DNA of 18,113 nucleotides from Pleurotus djamor. Its lineage: Eukaryota; Basidiomycota; Agaricomycetes; Agaricales; Pleurotaceae. This document shows positions 1-7,605 of this stretch, in pieces; position 1 is the stretch's first letter, and each line of letters starts with the position of its first letter. The notes beneath the pieces are model-generated. The model searched no databases, was not told the origin of the DNA, and worked only from the letters and a program-made list of their open reading frames with translations. The stretch is from NCBI GenBank assembly GCA_029747585.1, contig JAPEVF010000908.1, positions 1 to 18,113 on the forward strand, given 5' to 3'. Both the position numbers and the translations under genes were made by a program.

Positions 1-1
1 A

Positions 2-109
2 CTGGCGTTCTCGAATAATAAACTATCGAACGGGCATTCTAATTCCAGCAGTAAACCCAAGATGAATGGCGATGTCAAGAAGGGCAAGAAGCGGAAAGCG
101 TTGCCTTGA
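2..109 (+). CDS. 3' end of an unidentified protein with a lysine-rich tail (partial)
   Basis: An open frame enters from the left edge and ends at TGA 107-109, giving the last 35 residues of a protein. The segment is rich in Ser and Asn, then strongly basic (KKGKKRKALP at the end), which resembles a nuclear or nucleolar localisation tail. No domain is visible, so I cannot name the protein. The 3' flank is T-rich, as expected for a 3' UTR. The gene is convergent with LSM1, with about 390 bp between the two stop codons. This could be the end of an exon whose upstream part lies outside the window; the frame choice rests on the lack of stops and the plausible basic tail. Confidence 0.5.
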   Translation: MAFSNNKLSNGHSNSSSKPKMNGDVKKGKKRKALP

Positions 110-499
110 TCATGTATTTTTATTATTTTCTTTTGGNTTTTTTTACGATCTTTTCGTTTTCATCTTCGTGCAATTAGCAATTCTTTAGTTTATGCAGTTT
201 TCGTCTTTCGTTGTTTCCATTCGTTTCTTTCCCTTCCACCAAAAGCCGCGTAATATGTAGCATGTAATCTTTTGACTAGAGACACAATTAATGTCGGTAT
301 TGATATGTATTACCATGGGGTAGCTACAGGCTGGCTGAAGTACTGAAGTACGGGGTGATGAATTGATGAAGTCCGTTATTCGAGAGTGACTACACGTTGG
401 TTACACGTCTAGCGGTGCTGGTGGCATAATGAATCTATCCGGGATGAGCACACATCTCGCTGAGGGTAGAGATATAGAGAACAAGCGTGGATGGGAGTG
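110..499. other. convergent intergenic region (3' UTRs)
   Basis: This stretch separates two convergent stop codons. It is T-rich near 115-240, contains an undetermined base at 137, and shows no conserved reading frame. Short open frames starting near 429 and 487 are antisense to the last LSM1 exon and its 3' flank. I see only presumed 3' UTRs. Confidence 0.55.
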
Positions 500-1155
500 T
501 CAGTACCCATCTCCTTCCCCTCCCTCCTTACAAAATCCCTTTTCTTCGTACAAAACTTGGGCTTTGGCATCGTCGCGTCGTTTTTTCACCTCGGCGTCGT
601 TCTTGGTGTATTGCTCGAGTAATGCGTAGTCAACCTGTCGTAGAGGGATCTCATCTTCTTGATCTAGGTCCTACAGCAAGCGGTATGAGTCAGTATGTGA
701 TGGAGGTTTGACAAAGGTGGATGAGCGACGCACGATCTCACCGAGGAGCACGACGTTCTCGCCACGGATCAGGAATAGGCCGTGCCAGTTCTCTGCAAAC
801 GCATTTCCATGGTATATTCGTTCAACGGTATCTTCTAAGACAAGGTTTGCTGGTGATGCGGTGAGGACTGCGAACTTTCATAGAGCACAGCGAAGAATGA
901 CTCACCAAACTGATCGTATGAACGCAAGACACCGTGAAGTTTCCTCCCGTCACGAAGGACAACAAGCATCTTCCCTGGAGCGAATTCGTGACATTGCGGG
1001 TACAGAGGACGGGGTTTGTTTGGGTTTTTGGAGGGAATGGGAAGAGGTGCTCAGGTTGGTACTAGTTGGAGGAAGGAGTTGACTTGGGGGACAGACGTAC
1101 TGTCCACGCAATCCACAAGAGATCCCGAGGTTGTGAAGGGGATAAGTGTGTCCAT
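500..1155 (-). CDS. LSM1: Sm-like protein LSm1 (mRNA decapping/decay), 4 exons
   Basis: Exons in transcript order are 1155-1101, 974-906, 849-734 and 670-500 (stop TGA 502-500), giving 136 aa; human LSm1 is 133. LSm1 is the subunit that defines the cytoplasmic Lsm1-7 ring, which binds 3' ends of deadenylated mRNAs with Pat1 and promotes decapping. The protein starts [20 protein letters not shown]. The Sm1 motif follows ([20 protein letters not shown], residues about 20-39). The Sm2 motif is [15 protein letters not shown], about residues 67-81. The acidic, then Lys/Arg-rich C-terminal helix typical of LSm1 follows ([12 protein letters not shown]). Introns are 126, 56 and 63 nt, with donors GTACGT, GTGAGT and GTGCGT and acceptors ending CAG or TAG; all phases close exactly. 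The ATG has a good context (aaccATGGA). I see no defect. Confidence 0.95.
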
Positions 1156-1371
1156 GGTTGAGCAGTTCGGCTGCACAGTTTATGTTTATGGTTCAGTCGT
1201 GGATCAAGTTGTGTGAGAAACCTTTGTCTTGGTCTATTACTTGATGTTTTTTGATCGAAACGAAAAACAGAGGAGCAAAGAAGAAGTATGTGGTATATAA
1301 GATGGTTATCTCAGAATAATTGCGACTGCGTGAAGTGAGTGCCTTGCACTACAAAGGGAGAGACAAAGAAT
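1156..1371. other. LSM1 5' flank between tRNA-Ser and LSM1
   Basis: Presumed promoter and 5' UTR of LSM1, lying downstream of the tRNA on the same strand. I see no recognisable conserved coding frame. No clear TATA box can be assigned. Confidence 0.4.
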
Positions 1372-1377
1372 AAAAAA
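1372..1377 (-). terminator. RNA polymerase III terminator of tRNA-Ser
   Basis: Six A on the plus strand are a T6 run on the minus strand, starting four bases after the tRNA discriminator base. This is the standard Pol III stop signal. Confidence 0.85.
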
Positions 1378-1380
1378 GTT

Positions 1381-1473
1381 CGCTGCGAGCAGGATTTGAA
1401 CCTACGCGGTGAAACACCAAGTGATGATGAATTGAATTCAAATCACTCGCCTTAACGACTCGGCCATCACAGC
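1381..1473 (-). tRNA. tRNA-Ser(UGA) with an 11-nt intron
   Basis: Read on the minus strand, the acceptor arms GCTGTGA and TCGCAGC pair over 7 bp with one G-U. The D stem is GCC/GGC. The anticodon stem is AGTGA/TCACT. A long variable arm (GGTG-TTT-CACC) and a T arm with the TTCAAAT loop follow. The long variable arm and discriminator G73 (complement of 1381) mark a serine tRNA. The anticodon TGA is at 1440-1438, in loop TTTGAA|A. An 11-nt intron (1436-1426) sits after position 37, the standard eukaryotic place, and its TTCA can pair with the anticodon. Internal A box (TGGCCGAGTCG) and B box (GGTTCAAATCC) promoter elements are intact. Confidence 0.93.
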
Positions 1474-1587
1474 AGTTGAACGGGTTTGCGCAAGTTGCAG
1501 TATGAAGCGCACAGAAGCGGATCGAATTCCTAAAGCCAAGGTGCTCATTGGCTTGCAAAATAATGGTATTCTACTGACACAAAACGT

Positions 1588-2031
1588 TCATGCAGTCGAC
1601 TGTGTTCCACTGTATTCCCACTGGCCTTGAGGGTGCTTCTCTTCCAATGGCTCCCAGCTGCAGAACCGTACAATGAGCACAACGAAAGGAACTCGGAAAG
1701 ATCGGACATACGCTTTCCATTCAACCATCTTCGCGGCCAATTTCAGCTCATCCGACGCAATGTCGAGAGACTCCTCTATTTGACCCTCATCAAGTTGTGC
1801 TTCAGCAGCTGATATATCCCCTTGAGCATCCTGCACGATCTTCAGCTTGCGCTGGGTGAGCGCCTCAACGCCTTGACGATAGACGGAGGTTTGTGGTATT
1901 GTGGCGAGGATGTTGAGTGTGGATTCGTATGTTTTTGCTAGCTGAGGCAGGGGGTTCGGATGGACATCGAGCCCGGTGATTCCTGTGGTTCGTTTGAGAA
2001 CTTGGAGGAGAGGACGACTGGCGCGAAACAT
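1588..2031 (-). CDS. mitochondrial complex I accessory subunit, NDUFA5/B13 type, 2 exons
   Basis: Exons are 2031-1712 and 1657-1588 (stop 1590-1588), giving 129 aa. The protein belongs to the ETC_C1_NDUFA5 family, an accessory subunit of NADH:ubiquinone oxidoreductase in the matrix arm. Diagnostic segments are TTGITGLDVHPNPLPQL near the N-terminus, LAKTYESTL, IPQTSVYRQGVEALT, a helical stretch ending DELKLAAKMVEWKAWEPLEE, and a GQWEYSGT tail. The first residues (MFRASRPLLQVLKR) form an Arg-rich amphipathic leader suited to mitochondrial import. I chose the ATG at 2031 (cccgccATG) over an in-frame ATG at 2076 because family members start just before TTG.TGL. The single 54-nt intron (1711-1658, GTATGT...CTGCAG) is a multiple of three without a stop, so only conservation (EWKA|WEP) reveals it. 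Retention would insert 18 residues. Confidence 0.92.
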   Translation of the reverse strand: MFRASRPLLQVLKRTTGITGLDVHPNPLPQLAKTYESTLNILATIPQTSVYRQGVEALTQRKLKIVQDAQGDISAAEAQLDEGQIEESLDIASDELKLAAKMVEWKAYVRSFRVPFVVLIVRFCSWEPLEEKHPQGQWEYSGTQSTA

Positions 2032-2130
2032 GGCGGGATTGAGGAGACCTTCGTGACGTGACACGAGCTTTGTCACGCCATTTTCCCGATCCGTGACTTA
2101 TCCCTCCGAAGCGTCAAACCACCGCAAGTC
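2032..2130. promoter_or_regulatory. compact divergent promoter for NDUFA5-type gene and MRPL32
   Basis: Only 99 bp separate the two divergent start codons. The stretch holds a TGACGTGA element (2054-2061) resembling a bZIP/CRE site. I see no TATA box. Both genes encode mitochondrial proteins, so shared control is plausible; that is inference. Confidence 0.55.
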
Positions 2131-2561
2131 ATGGCTGCCCTTGCGTTGAACCCAGTCCGAGCATCACTCAGTGCTTTCTTCGCCTTTCCCTTTCTCAAAG
2201 CTACTGCGCCCTCTACTCTTTGGTCTTCGCCCTCAATATTTGGACATGGCTCTTTTCCTTCGTTTCTAGAGCAATTCTTTCCCCCATGGCTCCTCGCCGT
2301 TCCCAAGAAGAAAGTGTCTCATTCGCGCAAGTCCATGCGTAGTGCTAATAAGGGCTTGAAGGACAAGCAAAGTGAGCGTACCCGTCTTTCTCTTCCCCGA
2401 CGCGTCGTTGCTCACGATATGAACGCGAAGACATTGTCCACTGCCCGGGATGCGGCTCACCAAAACTTGCCCATCACCTCTGCGCAAATTGCTATGGTTC
2501 AGTTAGCAAGCTGTGGAAGTCAAAGGGGAATGGTAGCGACTCGATACCTGACCTGTCATAG
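2131..2561 (+). CDS. MRPL32: mitochondrial large-subunit ribosomal protein bL32m, 2 exons
   Basis: Exons are 2131-2371 and 2431-2561 (stop TAG 2559-2561), giving 123 aa. bL32m is a zinc-binding protein of the mitoribosomal large subunit. An N-terminal part of about 55 residues should act as the import and maturation region. Then comes the family core PKKKVSHSRKSMRSANKGLK (about residues 58-77), followed by two Cys pairs, CPGC and CANC, in the bL32 zinc-site arrangement (IVHCPGCGSPKLAHHLCANC). The intron 2372-2430 (59 nt, A|GTGAGC...GCGAAG|AC) splits an Asn codon. Without splicing, the frame runs on through unrelated sequence to 2922, so the intron decides the C-terminus. The ATG context is good (agtcATGGC). 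The gene is divergent from the NDUFA5-type gene and convergent with MPP10. Confidence 0.93.
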
Positions 2562-2738
2562 CGACATCTATTCAAGTACGCAACCAGTCCACTTCTGTCT
2601 GCAAGCTCTGAATCATCCCAAACTAGTTATCTTTCTGCTGGATCAGCTGCCCAATGCATCCTATTATTACTGCACAAGCACATACTATCCACTCCACGGG
2701 CACTCAAAAGCGAGGATACAAGTAGTACTAATAGAGCA
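2562..2738. other. convergent 3' intergenic region
   Basis: Spacer of 177 bp between the MRPL32 and MPP10 stop codons. I see no conserved frame or RNA structure; both 3' UTRs must fit here and may overlap. Confidence 0.5.
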
Positions 2739-5269
2739 TCATGACTTGCCCTTCTTCCCGCCCTTCTTCCCCAATATATCTTGTTTCTTTTTGCCAACAA
2801 CAGTAACACCCTTGCCCGACTTGACCACACTTTCCAGCGCGGCCTGCTTTTGCTTTTTGACGCCTTTCGATTTCGCGAACTTGTCCACACTCTTATCCAA
2901 AAGAGCCCGTGTCTTCTTTTGAGTTTTTCGCTTCTTGTTGTGGACAGCGCGTTTCTCCATGGGTGTCATTTCGCTCTTGGCTTTGAGGTCCTTGGACGTC
3001 GGTTTGAATACCTCTTCAGGAGCGAGGAGCGTCGCCGTCGACGCTGAAGTGGGTAGTGCTGACTCGAGAGTCGCGGTCGAGACGTTGGACATAGTGGTGA
3101 TGGTAGCTTTCGGCTAAAAAAAGTCAAAGAAAGTCAGCACCAGAGAATTGCATCGGGAGTGAAAATGTCATACCTGTTTCGGTACATAGTGAGCATTGCA
3201 CAAAGCATCCAGCTTGGCGGAGATATTCTCCCACTGCTTCTCGATCTCCTCGTGCTCTTTCTTCAACTTTCCGTCCCGGTCATCGACGGGAGCACCAGTC
3301 TGACCAGCGACGTACTCTTCTTCGTAGATTTGAGCTAGCGATTGGGAAGATTTCGTATCTTGCAACTCAAGGAGGCGAGAAGGTAGGAAAGGCTTGTCAT
3401 CGACTGGTCGAATACGGACGACATCGTCAAATTGGCGTTCGAGGATGCGTGCCTTGATGCGATCTTCGAGGGCTTGGACTTTTTCCTCTGTTACGACGGG
3501 GACGGCCTTCATCGTGCGCTCGAATTCAAGATCCTCCTCCAGCAAGGAGTTTTGGGGACGTGATTTTGACGTGGCTTCACCCATGAGAACCCAGTCCTTT
3601 TTGCCGACGTTCTCCGCCTCCAGAGACGCAATTTGCTCTTTGAGAGCAGCCATTCGACGCTCATGCGTGGTGAGATCTATAGGTGGATGTGAAGAAGACG
3701 AATGTCACGCGGATTCAACTGTGACCTACCATCTTCAACAGCTTCGTCGTCCTCTGCAAATAGATCATCCTTGAGCCGGTCGATCGTGGCCTCACCGTCG
3801 AATCCTGCAAAAGAGTCACTTTCATCGTCATCGTCTTCCTCGTCCACATCGTCTTCCCCGTCTTCTTCTTCATCGTCATCGTCATCACCTTTCTCATCAA
3901 CCATGTCCTCGTTTTCGCTTTCCCCATCCTCGTCCATACCGTCCATTTCACCAAAATCGTCGTCCATCCCAAACGGAGATTCATCATCATCATCGTCGGA
4001 GTCATCGTCATCATCACCATCTTCGTACATAGTAGACAGAGGAAGACTCTTTCCTTTTGCCTTGATCCTTTTGACGCGAACCTCCTCGTCAAATCTGACC
4101 GTTCCAGCTTTTCGTGGAGATGGTTGGGCGACCGCTTTTTGTTTTCCTTTGCTGTTCGTAGATGATTTTGGAGGTGGTGCAAAGAAATCTTTGTAGTAGG
4201 CCTCTGTGAAGGATGAGTTAGTACGACGAATAGACACAGGCTAGATATATACGACCGACCTCCTGCGTTGTCCTCGTCTTCTTCTTCGAAAGCTTCGTCA
4301 TCGTCGACTGGAGCGAACAAGTCAACGGACACGTCGTCATCTGAGTCGTCTTCATCGTCATCTCCACCGAGACGACCACGAGACACTGCCCGTGCTTCTG
4401 CTGCCTCTGTCTGTGCATTGAAAGCAGCCAAGTTGAAAAAGTCATCATCGAGCTCGGAGTGTCGACGACGCGGTCCTTTTGACTTCTTTTTAGGTGAGCT
4501 ATCCAGTTCAAGATCGTCTTCGTCGTCTTCCTCCTCATCCGATGGATCGCGTAGAGCGTGTATTTGTTCGTTTGACGTATCCATGTCCTCCTGTTCCTCG
4601 TCTTCATCCTCCTCTGAAGATTCTTCCGAAGTTTCGGCGTCACTATCGTCGTCGTCCTCTTCGTCCTCCCCACCAAAGTCCAGTCCATCAAGCCCGAGGG
4701 ACTCGAAATCAACGTCTTCACCGTTGTTTAGAGCCTCGATTATTTTCTTGAGACGGGGATCGTCTGGGTCCAGTGACTCCGCGTCGCTCTCATCGGGCTT
4801 GCCACTGTCGGGACCACCCTCCAGCGCAAGTTCCAGAAGGCTGCAAACATTGTTTACGCGCAGGTCTAGCTGTGACCATATTTGCTCCTCGTCAACACCG
4901 TCCATGAACAGTGACGATAGAGGAGTCGGCGTGAAGGCATGCTTAGGTTTCGGACTAGGTGAACGTTTGCGTTTACCANTTGCGCGAGCTTGCGAGCGTG
5001 TTTGAGGGGCAGATTCGGGGGTTAATGACGAGAGGAGTTTATCTATGTGTGACCGGGCATTGGGTTCTGATTGTAAGGCTAGAAAGTTATGTGTTATTCT
5101 TAACCCTAAGGTGGGTAAAGACGAATGACATACAGAGGTCGAATATGAAGGTGCTAGCCTGGAGTGCAGCATCTCGGATTTCTGAGCTCCCTGTTGCCAA
5201 CGACTCGGGCTTTGCGTCGACGAGCGCAGTGATGGATTGAAGCTGGGCAGGGAGTTGTAGTGAAGTCAT
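2739..5269 (-). CDS. MPP10: U3 snoRNP / SSU processome protein Mpp10, 5 exons
   Basis: Exons are 5269-5134, 5078-4260, 4203-3730, 3676-3174 and 3113-2739, giving 768 aa. Mpp10 forms a subcomplex with Imp3 and Imp4 in the small-subunit processome and is needed for early 18S rRNA cleavages in the nucleolus. Diagnostic segments are EAYYKDFFAPP (about 319-329), W...GEA..KSRPQNSLLEEDLEF (about 505-528), LAQIYEEEYV, KKEHEEIEKQWENISAKLDAL, NAHYVPKQPKATITT and ATLLAPEEVF (about 671-680), then a Lys-rich tail. Between them lie several Asp/Glu-rich tracts (about 170-310 and 360-470), which the family carries; they make the protein longer than the human protein (681 aa). Introns are 55, 56, 53 and 60 nt and every phase closes. 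The second donor (GTCGGT at 4259-4254) is atypical but is the only site that keeps frame. The N at 4979 leaves residue 79 undetermined (Asn, Thr, Ser or Ile). Confidence 0.95.
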
Positions 5270-5912
5270 GGACTGAAAAATTAAGATCAGCTTCCAAACA
5301 TGGCAATCCCGCCTTCGCCAGACAAGCGCCGTACCCATCTCGTCCACTCGTACCAACGATGTCTGTAAACGAGTTTGCCTGTTTATTCTCAATATTACGG
5401 CTCTCTCGCACACGGATATGAATCTTCCATTCTGCGCACAGCCTGCTTAGAACTCAGAGTATCGGCTACGAAGCATAAAAACAAGAATGTTTCTGCTCGA
5501 AGCCTCGGACCCTCCAACCAGTCACGGCGACAACCCTTGTTCAACGCCCTCCCTCGGTTCCCTTATTGCAACGGATACAACGGATACAATAGCTCCGTGC
5601 ATGTGGATCTTCATTTCGTGCCCTCGTTGCATTCGTTGTCCTTTTTCGACAGACAATGGCGGGCTACCTGACGTAATCGAACAGGTCCTTTTGTTCTCTT
5701 GGTCGAGGTTCCAAGCTCCATTGACCGACCACATATAAGCTGGTCTTGTGCAAACTCCGTCTTCCACCACCCCGTTCTCATCCTTCTACCACCGTCTCTC
5801 TCTTTTCTTTTTTTCTTCATTTCTCTAACGACGACCGCGAGCGGCTGGCTGTCCTACGACCTTCTTTCAATAGCATCCTCACCTTCAAATTCAAATCTTT
5901 AGACCAGTCACG
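5270..5912. promoter_or_regulatory. divergent intergenic region between MPP10 and the SUR7-like gene
   Basis: 643 bp with no convincing gene. Toward the plus-strand gene I see a bZIP/CRE-like TGACGTAA (5669-5676), a TATA-like TATAAG (5734-5739) and a long pyrimidine-rich tract (about 5771-5827) typical of fungal transcription start regions. A short direct repeat, AACGGATAC twice, lies near 5570-5590. Short open frames here have no recognisable protein features. Confidence 0.5.
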
Positions 5913-6911
5913 ATGATTCAAGGACTCTCAAAGGCCGTCACTCTGTACGTTCTCCTTCTTCTGATGCGATGGCCTTTCCCCGTATACTTACCGTGCCGTT
6001 AGCTACCTGGCCCCCCTTCTCATGCTCACCACGATCCTGCTTTCGCTTTTCGCCTTCCTGGCGCCTGTTCTCATGTTGCACGATCGTGTCGCACTTTTGA
6101 CGGTCTTCCCATCTACCGAATTGGTTCAGGCTGGCCCTTCCAACGGTGTAGATGGCCCGAGTTTGTTCCTAGGCCCGCTAGGTCTGTCAACAATATACCC
6201 ATCTCGCCCGACATCCCTGCTCACTTGACTCACTAGGTTCCTGTTCCAAGCCCAACAATGGCGGCCAGATCAACTGCACGTCCCCCACTATCTCCCCTGT
6301 ATATGGTATGCCATTACCTGATTGCCTTAACTGATCATTCATCTGATGCGTGGACAGACCTATCCGACCTCCCAGCTAGCGCTCCCCATCTTCTATTATC
6401 TGCACCCACGGCTACCACACCCATCTTCATGGCAATGGCCCTCTCGTGCTCGATCATCTTCTTTTTTACCTTCATCATGATCTCCTTCCGGCACAAGATG
6501 GGCGAGAAAATGACGGCAGCCCTGGATAAACCGATTGTCCAGCGGCTTTCCGCCTGGGTCGGCTTTTTTGGATTCTTGATCGGTAAGGCACCTTATTTCT
6601 GACTCAACACTAGCTTTCATTTCCTCATCGATTCCCCAATAGGTCTTACTTCGTTCCTCATCGTGCGCATGTGGTTTGGAAAAGCTGTCCAAGACTTCAA
6701 CAATAGCATCATGGCCCAGGGACCGCAGGGACCCAAGCTCGTCGCTAACACTGGGAACGCGTTTACGAGTCAGTTTTCTTTTATTCAATTGCTATGGAAA
6801 ATCATTGCTCATGTTCTATTTCCAGTGGTATGGGTCGCGTATGCTTTCTACGCCGTCCCTCTGATCAGCTCGCTAACCAAACTCAACGTAACTTCAACGC
6901 CTTCCAAATAA
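5913..6911 (+). CDS. SUR7/PalI-family four-helix membrane protein, 6 exons
   Basis: Exons are 5913-5944, 6003-6181, 6237-6305, 6358-6582, 6643-6768 and 6826-6911 (stop TAA), giving 238 aa. Four hydrophobic segments are visible at about residues 11-33, 116-137, 158-178 and 207-228. A long first loop contains a Cys pair (C73 and C84, GSCSKPNNGG...NCTSP) and an N-glycosylation sequon (N83). This layout is that of the fungal SUR7/PalI family. Those proteins sit in the plasma membrane, mark eisosome-type domains (Sur7) or take part in pH sensing (PalI/Rim9). I cannot decide between the branches. Introns are 58, 55, 52, 60 and 57 nt with GTACGT, GTCTGT, GTATGC, GTAAGG and GTCAGT donors; all phases close. 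The family call rests on topology and the Cys-bearing loop. Confidence 0.8.
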
Positions 6912-7605
6912 ACTCGGGGTCATCCATTTGTATTCCATCGCTGTAGCTATAACTTCAGGACTTTATATTCTCCCTGATCGTGTACGACTTACATTATGTT
7001 TACCTCCAATTGGGAGTTTGTCCAGAATATCAGTAATCTCTGTAATGATCTTGAATCATCGTTCTACTCGTATTGAACTTGATGTGCAAATCCGGTCTAC
7101 TTCGTGACATTACCTTCTGAAACCCTGGCCTCGACTAGCAAGCCAATGACTCGTCAGACCTCTATCCTTTTGGAGGCTAAGCACGGCCTGATCCCGACGA
7201 TTCTCATGGCTCTTCAGCTGGGCGGCACATAATCGGAAAGAGTGTGTGATATAAATAGCCTCAACCCAACCGAGCTTGCCGCCACTCTCTTGGCCACTGT
7301 CACTTCAAACGACTCTCAGCACGAGTCATACTCGACGGTGAGCAAAGACTCGCTTGCGCATATGCCGTGATGCTTACCATTGAATTGAAAGGTACTTCAA
7401 CGTTTCGCACACACACATATTCTTCGTCAAAATGAGTCTTTGCAAGTCTATTATCGTGGGGGCGAATTGATGGTTCTTACTTCGGAGTCATCACATCCAA
7501 GCAGATCTCCATGTGAAGCGACTTCTGAGAATCGTATAAAATGACGGTTGCTGGCAGTGGAGACCAACAAGATACTCATCGAAGCTTCTTTCCCTCTCTT
7601 TGACT
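6912..7605. other. intergenic region upstream of the PL8 cluster
   Basis: 694 bp holding the 3' UTR of the SUR7-like gene and the PL8-A promoter. A TATA box lies at 7535-7540, and a second, more distant TATAAATAG lies at 7250-7258 with a CCAAT sequence about 100 bp before it. A good donor (GTGAGC, 7338) and a possible acceptor (AAAG, ending 7391) would allow a 5' UTR intron from the distal start. I see no long open frame and no clear RNA gene. Confidence 0.45.
7535..7540 (+). promoter_or_regulatory. TATA box of PL8-A
   Basis: TATAAA (context gTATAAAAtg) lies 66 bp before the PL8-A ATG at 7606. The spacing is close to that of the TATA-like boxes before PL8-B and PL8-C, which supports the assignment. 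Confidence 0.55.

Noticed and set aside
2431..2922. Continuation of the MRPL32 first-exon frame as a 263-aa protein
   Set aside because: The frame past 2371 loses all similarity, whereas splicing 2372-2430 restores the two-Cys-pair bL32 end.
3702..4196. Ser-rich open frame on the plus strand
   Set aside because: Antisense shadow of the Asp/Glu tracts in MPP10 exon 3.
4268..5005. Long Ser-rich open frame on the plus strand
   Set aside because: Mirror image of the acidic repeats of MPP10 exon 2; low complexity, no domain, and the antisense strand encodes conserved Mpp10.
5099..5110. Telomere-like TTAACCCTAAGG
   Set aside because: A single short match inside MPP10 intron 1, not a repeat array; chance is sufficient.
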